This document shows positions 24,080 through 33,298 of a stretch of 63,710 nt of DNA, piece by piece. The stretch is from an uncultured Anaerococcus sp. (GTDB lineage Bacteria; Bacillota; Clostridia; Tissierellales; Peptoniphilaceae). Where the stretch lies: positions 1-63,710 of the forward strand of contig CALUCE010000012.1 of NCBI GenBank assembly GCA_943914475.1. Reading direction: 5' to 3'. The position numbers and the translations under genes are program-made. Numbering within the stretch: the first letter of the stretch is position 1; each line of letters opens with the position of its first letter. The notes under the pieces were generated by a model. The model had not been told where the DNA came from. It searched no databases and was given only the letters and a program-made list of their open reading frames with translations.

Positions 24080-25900
24080 ATGTGCGGAATAGTATGTTAT
24101 AAGGGAAATGATTTAGCTAAAGGAGTAATCCTTGATGGTTTAGAAAGGCTTGAATATCGTGGTTATGATTCGGCAGGTATTTCTGTGATAGACCAAGGTA
24201 AGCTTTCTACTGTAAAAAGGAGCGGAAAGCTTTCAAATCTTAAGCTTGCCCTTAATGATTATCCAATGGAAGGAACTATTGGTTTGGGTCATATTAGGTG
24301 GGCAACACACGGAGCCCCAACTGACCTAAATGCCCATCCCCACTTATCAAACGATAAGAATATAGCCGTAGTCCACAATGGAATCATAGAAAATTTCCAT
24401 GAATTAAGGCAAAAGCTAATTAAAGAGGGCTATCATTTTCTCTCATCCACAGATACAGAAGTCATAGCTATTTTGATAGAAAAATACTATGAAAACGACC
24501 TATTAGAAGCTGTAAAAAAAGCAAGAGCTGACCTTGAGGGATCCTATGCCTTGGGAGTTATAGCCCAAAGTGAACCTGATAGGTTGGTTTGTGCTAGGTG
24601 TGAAAGTCCTCTAATTTTGGGACTTGCTGATAAGGGCTATATAGTAGCAAGTGACATACCATCTGTCTTAAAGTACACCAAAAATGTTATATACCTAGAA
24701 AATGGAGATCTTCTAGATATAAAGGATGGATATGAAATTTATGATTCATCTGACCTTAAGGCAAAAAGGGACGTTAAGGAAGTAAGTTGGTCCTTGGAAG
24801 ATGCTTCCAAAGATGGCTATGCCTACTTTATGGGAAAGGAAATTTTCGAGCAACCTAGGGCTATTGAGGATTGTCTTAGAAATAAGCTGGTTGATGGGAA
24901 AATTGACATTGAGGAAGGATCCTTTTCTCCTAGTGAACTTCGTGACTTTAATAGGGTTTATATAGTTGCTTGTGGAACAGCTTCTTATGCTGGAAATATT
25001 GGAAAATATGCCATAGAAAAGTTTGCCAAAATTCCTGTAGTAAATGAACTAGCATCTGAGTTTAGGTATAATGATCATTTTATAGATGAAAATACCCTAC
25101 TAATTCTTGTTAGCCAATCAGGAGAAACTGCCGACACTCTAGCAGCCCTTAGGGAAGGAAAAAGAAGGGGAGCCAAAACTTTGGTTGTAACAAACGTCTT
25201 AGGCTCATCCATTGATAGGGAGGCAGACAAGTCCTTGTACTGTTTGGCAGGACCTGAAATTGCTGTAGCTTCAACCAAGGCCTATACAACCCAAGCCATG
25301 AGTCTTTATATACTTGCCCTAGACTTTGCCTTGAAGCTTAAAAAGATAAAAAAAGAAGAAGTAGACTTTATTTTACAAGAAGTAGAAAAACTTCCTGGAA
25401 AAATCCAAGAAATCCTTAATTTTACAGATCCAATTAAGGACTTTGCCCAAGATATAAAAGATGCTAGGTCGCTTTTTTATATAGGTAGGGGACTTGATTA
25501 TTATTCTGTAATAGAAGGTGCCCTAAAATTAAAGGAAGTTTCCTATATCCACTCCGAAGCCCTTGCTGCAGGAGAGTTAAAACATGGAACACTTGCCCTT
25601 ATAGAAAAAGATACCCCGGTTGTGGCAGTGGCAAGTCAAGACAAGCTTATGGACAAAACTTTTTCTAATATAGAGGAAGTAAGAGCCAGGGGTGCCAAGG
25701 TCTTTACAATTTGTGGAGAAAATTCTGAAAAAATTGAGAAAATCTCCTACAAATCCTATAGACTTCCCCAAACTCTGGATTCCCTATATCCCATACTTGC
25801 GGTAATACCAGAACAACTTTTGGCTTATTATACTTCCCTTGCCAAGGGACTTGATGTAGATAAGCCAAGAAACTTAGCCAAGTCTGTAACAGTTGAATAA
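24080..25900 (+). CDS. glmS: glutamine--fructose-6-phosphate aminotransferase (isomerizing)
   Basis: 606 residues. N-terminal glutaminase with nucleophile Cys2 (MCGIVCYKG) and GHIRWATHG; two SIS domains follow (VACGTASYAGNIGKYAIE, SQSGETADT, STKAYTTQ); C-terminal DKPRNLAKSVTVE is the invariant end. Makes glucosamine-6-phosphate for peptidoglycan. GAGGAGG precedes the ATG; controlled by the upstream ribozyme. Confidence 0.98.
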   Translation: MCGIVCYKGNDLAKGVILDGLERLEYRGYDSAGISVIDQGKLSTVKRSGKLSNLKLALNDYPMEGTIGLGHIRWATHGAPTDLNAHPHLSNDKNIAVVHNGIIENFHELRQKLIKEGYHFLSSTDTEVIAILIEKYYENDLLEAVKKARADLEGSYALGVIAQSEPDRLVCARCESPLILGLADKGYIVASDIPSVLKYTKNVIYLENGDLLDIKDGYEIYDSSDLKAKRDVKEVSWSLEDASKDGYAYFMGKEIFEQPRAIEDCLRNKLVDGKIDIEEGSFSPSELRDFNRVYIVACGTASYAGNIGKYAIEKFAKIPVVNELASEFRYNDHFIDENTLLILVSQSGETADTLAALREGKRRGAKTLVVTNVLGSSIDREADKSLYCLAGPEIAVASTKAYTTQAMSLYILALDFALKLKKIKKEEVDFILQEVEKLPGKIQEILNFTDPIKDFAQDIKDARSLFYIGRGLDYYSVIEGALKLKEVSYIHSEALAAGELKHGTLALIEKDTPVVAVASQDKLMDKTFSNIEEVRARGAKVFTICGENSEKIEKISYKSYRLPQTLDSLYPILAVIPEQLLAYYTSLAKGLDVDKPRNLAKSVTVE

Positions 25901-25905
25901 GGATG

Positions 25906-25935
25906 AAAAAACGAGAGTAAAATCTCGTTTTTTTT
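25906..25935 (+). terminator. terminator of glmS
   Basis: AAAAACGAGA pairs TCTCGTTTTT around GTAAAA-type loop, followed by T. Confidence 0.9.
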
Positions 25936-25967
25936 GAGAAAAATTTTCTTATTATCTATAGGTATCC

Positions 25968-25994
25968 TTGACATCCGTTATAGACTGTTATAAT
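25968..25994 (+). promoter_or_regulatory. promoter of the GntR-ABC operon
   Basis: TTGACA (25968-25973) and TATAAT (25989-25994) with a short 15-nt spacer. GTTATA occurs twice in and beside the spacer, 11 nt apart, a possible regulator contact. Short spacers are often found in activator- or repressor-controlled promoters. Confidence 0.6.
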
Positions 25995-26013
25995 CTGTTT
26001 GCAGGAGAAAGAC

Positions 26014-26394
26014 ATGAAAATATTAATCAATAATTCATCTATGGTTCCCATATATGAACAACTTTATCAGCAGATAAAAGATCAGATTCTTGATAAGACC
26101 CTGGCTTCTGGAGATTTTTTGCCATCTGTAAGAAAGCTTGCAGGAAGTATAAATATCTCAGCCCTTACTGTAAAAAAATCCTATGATAGATTGGCCAAGG
26201 AAGGCTTTATAGCAACGATTCCTGGTAAGGGTTCCTATGTTTTGGATATAAATCCAAATTTAAAAAATGAAGAAATTTTAAAAAATATTGAAGATGACTT
26301 TGAAGAAACTATAAAAAAGGCTAGAGCTTCATCCATAAAAAAAGATGAGCTTGTAGAGCTTTTTAACTTGGTGCTTGGAGACTTGTATGATTGA
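26014..26394 (+). CDS. GntR-family regulator, YtrA subfamily
   Basis: 126 residues: winged helix-turn-helix (PIYEQLYQQIKDQI... LPSVRKLAGSINISALTVKKSYDRLAKEGF, residues 11-70) with a GKGSYV wing and only a short helical tail, the YtrA arrangement. AGGAGA is 5 nt before the ATG; an upstream in-frame TTG is ignored. Next gene overlaps its end by 8 nt. Likely autorepressor of this three-gene ABC operon. Confidence 0.9.
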   Translation: MKILINNSSMVPIYEQLYQQIKDQILDKTLASGDFLPSVRKLAGSINISALTVKKSYDRLAKEGFIATIPGKGSYVLDINPNLKNEEILKNIEDDFEETIKKARASSIKKDELVELFNLVLGDLYD

Positions 26395-27214
26395 ATTTAG
26401 AAAAGCAAAAAAAGATTATTCTAATATAAATATGGACTTATCATTAAAAATAAATAAGGGTGAAATTGTACTTTTGGTTGGGAAAAATGCTTCTGGAAAG
26501 ACTTCATCCATTAAATTACTCCTTGGAGTAAACGAACTTGACTATGGAAGTGTAGATCTTGACGGAGAAAAAATCCAAAAAGTGGACAAGGAAAAGTTTG
26601 GTTTTGTCCTCCAGGATTCTTTCTTTCCTATGGATTTTACCCCAAGACAAATTTCAAGTATCTTAGGATCATCCTATAAAAAATTTGATACCAATCTTTT
26701 TTATGAATATTTGGCAAAGTTTGGCTTACCTTCAAGGGATAAAATTAAAACCTACTCAAATGGTATGTTGGCAAAGCTAAAGATAATTTCTGCTATTTGT
26801 CATGATCCAGAAATAATTATTTTGGATGAACCTACTCTGGGGCTTGATCTATTGTCAAGGGATGCTATCATAAATCTTATTAGAGATATTATGGACGATG
26901 ATAAGACAATAATCATAGCCAGTCATCTGACCTATGAGTTTGAAAATCTTTGCGATAGGGTGGTCTTTATAGACCAAGGACAAATTATAGGATATTTTGA
27001 AATGGATTTGGTTGATTCATCCTTGGGTCTAATAAAGGGAGACTTAAATATTCAAGAAGATTTAGATAAGGATGATATCTTGTCTATGGAAATTGAAGAT
27101 TATTCGGTAACTTACTTGGTTAAAAATAGACAAAAATATATGGATGGCAAATTCCTTATGGAAAAGGCAAGCCTTGAAGACTTGGTAAGAGCGATTTATA
27201 GGAGGAGAAAGTAA
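26387..27214 (+). CDS. ABC transporter ATP-binding protein (YtrB-like)
   Basis: 275 residues. Walker A VGKNASGKTSS, a degenerate signature YSNGMLAKLKI and Walker B IIILDEPTLGLD. ATG at 26387 with GGAG upstream inside the gntR gene; the TTG 12 nt earlier is not needed. Overlaps the permease gene by one base. The ABC-2 exporter type with a GntR regulator often responds to cell-envelope stress; this is by analogy. Confidence 0.88.
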   Translation: MIEFRKAKKDYSNINMDLSLKINKGEIVLLVGKNASGKTSSIKLLLGVNELDYGSVDLDGEKIQKVDKEKFGFVLQDSFFPMDFTPRQISSILGSSYKKFDTNLFYEYLAKFGLPSRDKIKTYSNGMLAKLKIISAICHDPEIIILDEPTLGLDLLSRDAIINLIRDIMDDDKTIIIASHLTYEFENLCDRVVFIDQGQIIGYFEMDLVDSSLGLIKGDLNIQEDLDKDDILSMEIEDYSVTYLVKNRQKYMDGKFLMEKASLEDLVRAIYRRRK

Positions 27215-27858
27215 TGAAAGGCCTTTTAATAAAAGATTTTTATAAATCAAAGAAATATTCACTAATTTTTTTATTTCTCTATATTACGGTGCGCATTGGG
27301 GCTATCCTCATAAGGAAAGATTACATGGCTCCCTACTTTACCTTGCAAACAAACTTTATGATACCCTTTGTAATGATAACCATGGGAGACCTATTGAAGT
27401 CTGACAAAAATGATGGAGATATGGCCTATACCTTAGCCATGCCCATCAGCAAAAAAGAATATGTAGATGAAAAGCTGATTTTTGCAGCGATTTTAATAGG
27501 AATAGCATTTTTGGCAAATCTATTTGTTGGATTTTTTATAAAAATTTTCACAGGAGTTAACCTAATGGATAAGGAATTTTTCTACCACAATATTTTTAGC
27601 ATCATAAGCACTTTTATCTTTGCTAACTTTGGTATAAACTTTTCTATATCCATAGGCGAATCAGGCTTTCTCTTGGCTATATTTCCCTGGGTAGTCATTA
27701 TACTTTCAACTCTAGTATTTTTTCCAAGCGACGGTGACCTTTATGCTTATATGGAAGGTCATAAGCTAAGACTTGTAATTTGGCTTTTTATATATCTTGT
27801 GATTAATATTTGGCTTAGAAATTCATCGATAAAAAAGATGAACAAAAAAAGATACTAA
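27214..27858 (+). CDS. ABC-2 type permease
   Basis: 214 residues with about six membrane helices. The N-terminus MKGLLIKDFYKSKKYS is the usual cytosolic lead of ABC-2 permeases, and DMAYTLAMPISKKEYVDEK is the coupling-helix region seen in this family. Starts within the stop of the ATPase gene (TAATG). Partner of the ATPase above. Confidence 0.85.
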   Translation: MKGLLIKDFYKSKKYSLIFLFLYITVRIGAILIRKDYMAPYFTLQTNFMIPFVMITMGDLLKSDKNDGDMAYTLAMPISKKEYVDEKLIFAAILIGIAFLANLFVGFFIKIFTGVNLMDKEFFYHNIFSIISTFIFANFGINFSISIGESGFLLAIFPWVVIILSTLVFFPSDGDLYAYMEGHKLRLVIWLFIYLVINIWLRNSSIKKMNKKRY

Positions 27859-27937
27859 GACGGAATAAAAAAATCTCTTGCAAAAGAATCAAAGAAAAGT
27901 ATACTATAGGTGAATTTATTTTACCAAAACCCAAAGG

Positions 27938-27964
27938 AGATCTCTCATACGAGGTCTTTTTTTG
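27938..27964 (+). terminator. terminator of the GntR-ABC operon
   Basis: AGATCTC pairs GAGGTCT (one G-U) around TCATAC, followed by seven T. Confidence 0.8.
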
Positions 27965-28017
27965 TTGGCTATTTTTAGAGAAAAGCTATAAATATAAAAA
28001 AATATTTATAAAATAAT

Positions 28018-28046
28018 TTGACAAAGAAAAATAAAGCTAGTATTAT
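28018..28046 (+). promoter_or_regulatory. sigma-A promoter of the met operon
   Basis: TTGACA (28018-28023), 17-nt spacer, TATTAT (28041-28046), just before the T-box leader. Confidence 0.8.
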
Positions 28047-28057
28047 AGTTACCAACA

Positions 28058-28319
28058 AGAAGAAAAAAACCAGATTAAGAGAAGAGTAGTCTTGATAAGT
28101 TTTTTACAGAGAACCCCGTTGTGGTGAGAGGGGCAAAAATAAGTTGAGATGAAGATGGCCTCAGATGGGATGGTTCGATATTAGAGCCATACGGGAACTC
28201 CCGTTATAGAGTTAGGATATGTCAGTATCTGAAGAGGTGTATTTTTTATACACAAAAAAGGTGGTAACGCGGAAAACTTCGTCCTTATTGTTAGCAAAGC
28301 TAACGATAAGGACTTTTTT
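28058..28319 (+). promoter_or_regulatory. T-box leader, probably methionine-specific, with terminator
   Basis: The T-box core AAGGTGGTAACGCGG is at 28259-28273, the AGAGA-box region with apical CCCC/GGGG hairpin near 28112-28134, and the terminator GTCCTTAT-GTTAGC/GCTAAC-ATAAGGAC plus six T at 28281-28319. In the stem I return strand GAGATGAAG offers ATG at 28149-28151 as specifier, i.e. Met, which fits the metNIQ genes downstream. Uncharged tRNA pairing with specifier and GGTGG promotes read-through. The specifier assignment is inference. Confidence 0.93.
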
Positions 28320-28320
28320 A

Positions 28321-28500
28321 ATGCAATCTTCCAAGAGAATGACAAAGTCATTCGATTGGCTAAAGACAAGCCCGTCGGCTTCTGGAGACCTTACGCTAAG
28401 GTTGATGAGCGTTTCAGCTTTGCTGAAATGCCATAACCTGTCGTGATTATTACCAATTTTCAACAAAGAGATTCTGAAATTTATCCTATAAATTTTATTT
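28321..28500 (+). other. hairpin-rich spacer between T-box terminator and first gene
   Basis: Four consecutive perfect short stems: GAATGAC/GTCATTC (28337-28353), AAGCC/GGCTT (28368-28381), ACCTTA/TAAGGT (28388-28402) and GCGTTTCAGC/GCTGAAATGC (28409-28431, one G-U). The stretch is more GC-rich than neighbouring spacers and is also open in one frame to a TAA at 28435. No initiation codon with ribosome binding site is seen for that frame. Function unknown. Confidence 0.7.
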
Positions 28501-28513
28501 TTAGGAGGATCAA

Positions 28514-29719
28514 ATGACAAATAGAAAAGAGATACTAAAACTTGCAAAAAAATATCATCCCCAAGGATGTGAACTTAGAAATTACTTGCACCAAAACCCA
28601 GAACTTAGTGAAAAAGAATACGAGACATCAAAATACCTAAAAGTCCAATGTGAAAAGCTTGGATTAGTGGTAGAAGATGTTCCAAATTCTACTGGATTTA
28701 CGGCTCTTTTGGATACAGGAAGATCAGGAAAAACTCTTGGTATAAGGACAGATATAGATGCCCTTCCAATATCTGAAGATCCAAACAACTTAAAGGGCCC
28801 CAAAAAGGTTATTTCCAAAAAATCAGGTATCATGCATGCTTGTGGGCATGATGTCCATATGTCCATAGCCCTAACTTCGGCAAAAATTCTTAATGACCTT
28901 AAAGATGAACTTTCAGGAAAAGTTTACTTTATCTTTGAAGAAGGAGAAGAAACTGGTGGAGGAATTGATGCTATGATCCGTCATTTGAAAGATAAGAATC
29001 TTGATGGAGTTTATGGAAATCACGTAGATCCTGGTATAAAGACTGGGGAATTTTCCATAAATAAAGGCTCAGTTTATGCAGGGTGTGGAGGATTTGACAT
29101 TGATGTCATAGGCTCTGGTGGCCATGGCTCAAGACCAGACTTAAGCATAAGTCCTTTGGTTGGGGTTGTAAATATTGTAAATGCTCTAAACTATGCCTGG
29201 AACAATAGGATAAATCAAAAAGATTTGGTGACTCTTGGTATAGGTGCTATAAATGGTGGATTTGCTTCTAATGTAATTCCTGATACTTGCAATATCAAGG
29301 GAACCATAAGATTTTTTGATCAAAAGATTGGAGAAGAATCTTTGGAATTTTTAAAAGAAACAGCCCAAGCTGCAGCAAGGCTAAATGGCTGCAGGGTAAG
29401 CTTTAATCCCTATACTAGGATAGTTGCCAAGCCAACTTCAAACGATCCTGAACTTGCTGATTTTGCCAGAGCTTCTTTGGATGAAATTTTTGAAAATTCA
29501 CTAGTAAAACAAGAGCCTGTTTTTGGATCTGAATCATTTTCAGGTTATGGAGATTTGGCACCAAGTGTATTTGTAAAACTTGGGATAAAAAATGAAGACC
29601 TTGGTACCGGAGCAGGACCTCATACACCAAAGTTTGATGTGGATACTGATGTTATCTACTATGGGGCAGGACTTGCCAGTACATTTGCCCTAAACTTTTT
29701 GTCAGGAGCTAGAAGATGA
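28514..29719 (+). CDS. M20-family amidohydrolase/metallopeptidase
   Basis: 401 residues. Metal-binding and catalytic blocks of M20D amidohydrolases are present: IRTDIDALPI, MHACGHDVHMSIA, FEEGEETGGGIDAMI, and GPHTPKFDVD near the end; dimerisation domain between. Family members cleave N-acyl amino acids. As first gene of a Met T-box operon, overlapping metN by 4 nt, it may release methionine from N-acyl-Met or Met-containing conjugates. That substrate is inferred from context. Cytosolic, no signal peptide. Confidence 0.88.
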   Translation: MTNRKEILKLAKKYHPQGCELRNYLHQNPELSEKEYETSKYLKVQCEKLGLVVEDVPNSTGFTALLDTGRSGKTLGIRTDIDALPISEDPNNLKGPKKVISKKSGIMHACGHDVHMSIALTSAKILNDLKDELSGKVYFIFEEGEETGGGIDAMIRHLKDKNLDGVYGNHVDPGIKTGEFSINKGSVYAGCGGFDIDVIGSGGHGSRPDLSISPLVGVVNIVNALNYAWNNRINQKDLVTLGIGAINGGFASNVIPDTCNIKGTIRFFDQKIGEESLEFLKETAQAAARLNGCRVSFNPYTRIVAKPTSNDPELADFARASLDEIFENSLVKQEPVFGSESFSGYGDLAPSVFVKLGIKNEDLGTGAGPHTPKFDVDTDVIYYGAGLASTFALNFLSGARR

Positions 29720-30744
29720 TAGAGTTAAAAAATATAAGTGTAGATTTTGATGGAGTAAAAGCCGTCGACGATGTGTCTATAAAGATAAATAAGGGAGATT
29801 CCTATGGCATAGTTGGATATTCTGGTGCTGGAAAATCCACCCTCCTAAGGACTATAAATCTTTTACAAAAACCATCTTCAGGTCAAGTCCTTGTTAGGGG
29901 AGAAGATCTAGTGAAGCTATCAGCCAAAGAATTAAGGCAAAGAAGAAAAAAGATAGGGATGATCTTCCAGCACTTTAACCTACTTTCTAACCTTTCCGTC
30001 CTTGATAATGTTATCTATCCCATTAGAAAAGATAAGATTTCCAAGGAAGAAAAGCTTAAAAAAGCAAAAGAACTTCTAGATTTGGTTGGCCTATCTGACA
30101 AGATAAATTCCTATCCTAGTGAACTTTCAGGTGGTCAAAAACAAAGGTGTGCCATAGCTAGGGCCTTAGCCTCAGATCCAGAGATCCTTCTTTGTGACGA
30201 GGCTACATCAGCCCTAGACCCTAAAACAACCAAGCAAATCCTTGACCTATTAAAAAAGCTAAAAGAAGATCTAAACTTAACCATCCTCATCATCACCCAC
30301 CAAATGGAAGTAGTCAAAGAGCTTTGCAACAGGTGTGGAGTTATCCAAGATGGAAAGATAATCGAAGAAGGATCAACTTTGGATATTTTTGCCAATCCTC
30401 AGCATGATCTTACCAAGGATTTCGTAGAATCAACTTCTAGACAAAATCAAGTCATAGACGAGGTAAAGAAGAATCTAGGCAAGCTTGCAGATGATGAAGT
30501 CTTGGTAAAAATTTCCTATGTAGGCTCATCCACAACAGAGCCTATCATAAACTATATTTATGATAGATACGCTGTAAAAACCAATGTTCTAGCTGGGAAC
30601 ATAGAATTTATTGGATCAGTCCCAGTTGGATATTTGATTTTAACCTTAAAGGGAAGTCATCAAGATTTGGAAGATGTTAGGAAATATTTAAGAGAGAAAA
30701 ATACTAAAGTTCAAGTACTGGGAGGTAAAAATGAAGTTTTTTGA
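29716..30744 (+). CDS. metN: methionine ABC transporter ATP-binding protein
   Basis: 342 residues. Walker A GYSGAGKST, Q-loop IFQHFNLL, signature LSGGQKQRCAIAR, Walker B ILLCDEATSALDP. The last 90 residues form the NIL/ACT-like regulatory domain (from about residue 255, including ETDVLVKISYVG-type strand) that binds methionine and inhibits transport. Starts within the stop of the M20 gene and overlaps metI by 14 nt. Confidence 0.96.
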   Translation: MIELKNISVDFDGVKAVDDVSIKINKGDSYGIVGYSGAGKSTLLRTINLLQKPSSGQVLVRGEDLVKLSAKELRQRRKKIGMIFQHFNLLSNLSVLDNVIYPIRKDKISKEEKLKKAKELLDLVGLSDKINSYPSELSGGQKQRCAIARALASDPEILLCDEATSALDPKTTKQILDLLKKLKEDLNLTILIITHQMEVVKELCNRCGVIQDGKIIEEGSTLDIFANPQHDLTKDFVESTSRQNQVIDEVKKNLGKLADDEVLVKISYVGSSTTEPIINYIYDRYAVKTNVLAGNIEFIGSVPVGYLILTLKGSHQDLEDVRKYLREKNTKVQVLGGKNEVF

Positions 30745-31396
30745 ATATAGTTTAGCCAATGTAGACAAGATTTCAAAGGCCTTGGGCCAAACCCTATATA
30801 TGTTATTAGTATCAGCAATTTTTGCAGGGATTTTTGGCCTAATAATAGGTATTGGACTGGTTCTAACCAACCAAGGAGGAATTTTAGAAAATAAGAAATT
30901 TTATAGCGTACTTGATAAGATAACCAACCTCTTTAGGGCCATTCCCTTTATTATCCTAGTAGCTTTTATAGCTCCTATAACCAAGTTTATAGTAAATGCT
31001 AGGATAGGGACAACCGCAGCCATAGTTCCCCTAGTTTTTTCGGCTACACCATTTTTTGCCAAGCAAGTAGAACAAGCCTTGGCAGAAATTGATAAGGGTG
31101 TAATAGAGGCAAGCCTAGCCATGGGGAATTCTCCCATGGAGATAATTACTTCAGTTTATCTAAGAGAAGGACTACCAGCCCTAATCAGGGCTTCATCCAT
31201 CACCCTAATATCGCTTTTGGGTCTTACAACCATGGCAGGCATGGTAGGAGGTGGCGGTATAGGAAATCTTGCCATAGCAGTTGGCTACAATAGATATAAG
31301 GACGATATAGTCCTCATATCAGTCCTTATTATTTTGATAATAGTATATATAATTCAAGCCTTAGCAAATTATTTAGTAAGAAAAACATCCCATTAA
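30731..31396 (+). CDS. metI: methionine ABC transporter permease
   Basis: 221 residues, five hydrophobic helices, with the ABC coupling loop EASLAMGNSPMEII (near residue 140) and GGIGNLAIAVGYNRY typical of MetI. Overlaps metN by 14 nt with GGAGG inside that gene. Pore of the MetNI complex. Confidence 0.95.
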   Translation: MKFFEYSLANVDKISKALGQTLYMLLVSAIFAGIFGLIIGIGLVLTNQGGILENKKFYSVLDKITNLFRAIPFIILVAFIAPITKFIVNARIGTTAAIVPLVFSATPFFAKQVEQALAEIDKGVIEASLAMGNSPMEIITSVYLREGLPALIRASSITLISLLGLTTMAGMVGGGGIGNLAIAVGYNRYKDDIVLISVLIILIIVYIIQALANYLVRKTSH

Positions 31397-31417
31397 ACAT
31401 AAAAAAAGGAGAAAACA

Positions 31418-32263
31418 ATGAAAAACATAAAAAAATTAGCTTTAACCTTAGCCATAGGTCTTCTGGCTACATCCTGTGGAAACAAAGAAGCAAATTCTGA
31501 CCAAGGATCTGATACAGCTACAGAAAAAGGACAAACCATAAGAGTAGGTCTTGTTGGAGAAAACAATGAAGTTTGGGAAGATGTAAAAGAAAGATATGAA
31601 AAAGATACTGGCAATAAACTAGAGCTTGTGACCTTTACCGACTATACAGAGCCAAACGAAGCTTTAAATGCTGGAGATTTGGACCTAAATTCTTTCCAAC
31701 ACAAGAAGTTTTTGTCAGACTTTAACGAAGAAAACGGAACAGACTTGGTAGAAATAGGAGATACTGTACTAGCTCCCCTTGGTATATATTCTTCACAAAT
31801 AAAAAGTCTAGATGAAATAAAAGATGGTGATAGGATAGCCATACCAGACGATTCATCAAATAGCGCAAGATCTCTTTTCCTCCTTCAGTCAGCAGGACTA
31901 ATCAAGGTAGACGGAAACCCAGGAGAGGCTATCACCATAGATGATATTAGCGAAAATCCAAAAAATCTAGAAATAATAGAACTAGCAGCCAGCCAAACAG
32001 CAAGAAGCCTTGATGATGTAAAAGCATCAGTAATAAATTCAGGCATGGCAGTAGATGCAGGCTTTATCCCAACAGAAGATGCCATATATTTAGAAGATAA
32101 GGATAGCCCAGATTCTCAAATCTATGTAAATGTCATAGCTGCCAGAAATGAAGATAAGGATAATGAACTTTATAAAGACCTAGTAGAAAACTACTACCAA
32201 ACAGACCAAAGTGCCAAAGTTTTGGAAGAAGTTTCTAAAGGCTCCCAAGTTCCATCTTGGTAA
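31418..32263 (+). CDS. metQ: methionine-binding lipoprotein MetQ, copy 1
   Basis: 281 residues. Lipoprotein signal peptide with lipobox LATSC (Cys20), an acidic Ser/Gln linker, then the NlpA/MetQ fold: TIRVGLVGENNEVWEDV, DLNSFQHKKFL, APLGIYSSQIK and AIPDDSSNSARSLFLLQ. Anchored outside the membrane to deliver methionine to MetNI. AAAGGAG precedes the ATG. Confidence 0.95.
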   Translation: MKNIKKLALTLAIGLLATSCGNKEANSDQGSDTATEKGQTIRVGLVGENNEVWEDVKERYEKDTGNKLELVTFTDYTEPNEALNAGDLDLNSFQHKKFLSDFNEENGTDLVEIGDTVLAPLGIYSSQIKSLDEIKDGDRIAIPDDSSNSARSLFLLQSAGLIKVDGNPGEAITIDDISENPKNLEIIELAASQTARSLDDVKASVINSGMAVDAGFIPTEDAIYLEDKDSPDSQIYVNVIAARNEDKDNELYKDLVENYYQTDQSAKVLEEVSKGSQVPSW

Positions 32264-32318
32264 GAAAAGTCATCTAAAAGAAATAGAAAGTTTAATAATA
32301 AAAAATTAAGGAGAAAAA

Positions 32319-33182
32319 ATGAAAAGTATAAGTAAAATCGGTCTATCCCTTGCCATAATTCTAGGCCTAACTGGATGTGGGTCAAATAATTCTAAGGAGA
32401 ATACAGAAAGTGTCGACCAAGGATCTGGTGTTTCACAAACAAGTGAGCCCCAAACAATTAAAGTTGGTTTGGTTGGAGAAAAACAAGAAGTTTGGGAAGA
32501 AATTAAGAAAAGATATGAAAAAGATTCAGAAAACAAGCTTGAATTAGTAGTCTTCACTGATTATATCCAACCCAACGAAGCCTTGCTTTCAAAAGATATA
32601 GATATAAACTCATTCCAACATAAAAAATATTTGGAAGAATATAATAAAGAACACGACTCAGACCTTGTAGATATAGGAAATACTATGCTCGCTCCCCTGG
32701 GTATATATTCAAACTCTATAAGAAATGTAGAAGATCTAAAAGATGAAGCCAGGGTTGCCATACCAAATGATCCTTCAAATGGATCAAGGGCACTTTTCCT
32801 CTTGCAAAAAGCAGGACTTATCAAAGTAGATGGTAAGGCAGGAGAGTCAATAACCCTAGACGATATTACAGAAAATAAGCTAAATTTGGATATTATAGAG
32901 CTAGATGCAGCAGAAACTCCAAGGTCCTTGGATGATGTAGATATAGCTGTGGTAAATGATAACTACGCTTTGGATGCAGGCTTTAAACCAAGCGAAGATG
33001 CTATCTTCTTAGAAGATCCTCAAAGCGAGGAATCAGAACAATATATAAATGTTATAGCTACAAACAAGGACAGAGAAAATGACCCAGTTTTAAAAGATCT
33101 AGTAGAAAATTACTACCAAACAGATCAAACAAAGGCAGATTATGATAAATATACCTTTGGAGCCTGGATACCTGCTTGGTAG
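32319..33182 (+). CDS. metQ: methionine-binding lipoprotein MetQ, copy 2
   Basis: 287 residues, a paralogue of copy 1 in the same order of motifs: lipobox GLTGC (Cys20), TIKVGLVGEKQEVWEEI, DINSFQHKKYL, APLGIYSNSIR, AIPNDPSNGSRALFLLQKAG. 55 nt after copy 1, so a tandem duplication in the operon. The ligand may be a different form (D-Met, sulfoxide or Met peptide); no residue evidence decides this. Confidence 0.94.
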   Translation: MKSISKIGLSLAIILGLTGCGSNNSKENTESVDQGSGVSQTSEPQTIKVGLVGEKQEVWEEIKKRYEKDSENKLELVVFTDYIQPNEALLSKDIDINSFQHKKYLEEYNKEHDSDLVDIGNTMLAPLGIYSNSIRNVEDLKDEARVAIPNDPSNGSRALFLLQKAGLIKVDGKAGESITLDDITENKLNLDIIELDAAETPRSLDDVDIAVVNDNYALDAGFKPSEDAIFLEDPQSEESEQYINVIATNKDRENDPVLKDLVENYYQTDQTKADYDKYTFGAWIPAW

Positions 33183-33227
33183 AAAATAAAATATAAAACC
33201 CTTCTAATAAAAATATACTATAAGAAT

Positions 33228-33264
33228 GCCCCTCCTATTGGTTTATCCAACAAAGAGGGGCGTT
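33228..33264. terminator. terminator of the met operon
   Basis: GCCCCTC (33228-33234) pairs GAGGGGC (33255-33261), with an inner TTGG/CCAA; only a short T tail on the plus strand. Confidence 0.65.
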
Positions 33265-33298
33265 TAAGTTTAAAGAGACTAGAATATTTACTTAAAGT

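Noticed and set aside
28058..28319. SAM riboswitch before the met operon
   Set aside because: The motif is a T-box (GGTGGTAACGCGG with terminator); no SAM aptamer core.
28219..28446. 75-codon ORF over the T-box terminator
   Set aside because: Covers the T-box core and terminator; explained by the riboswitch. The other open frame there is kept only as part of a finding.
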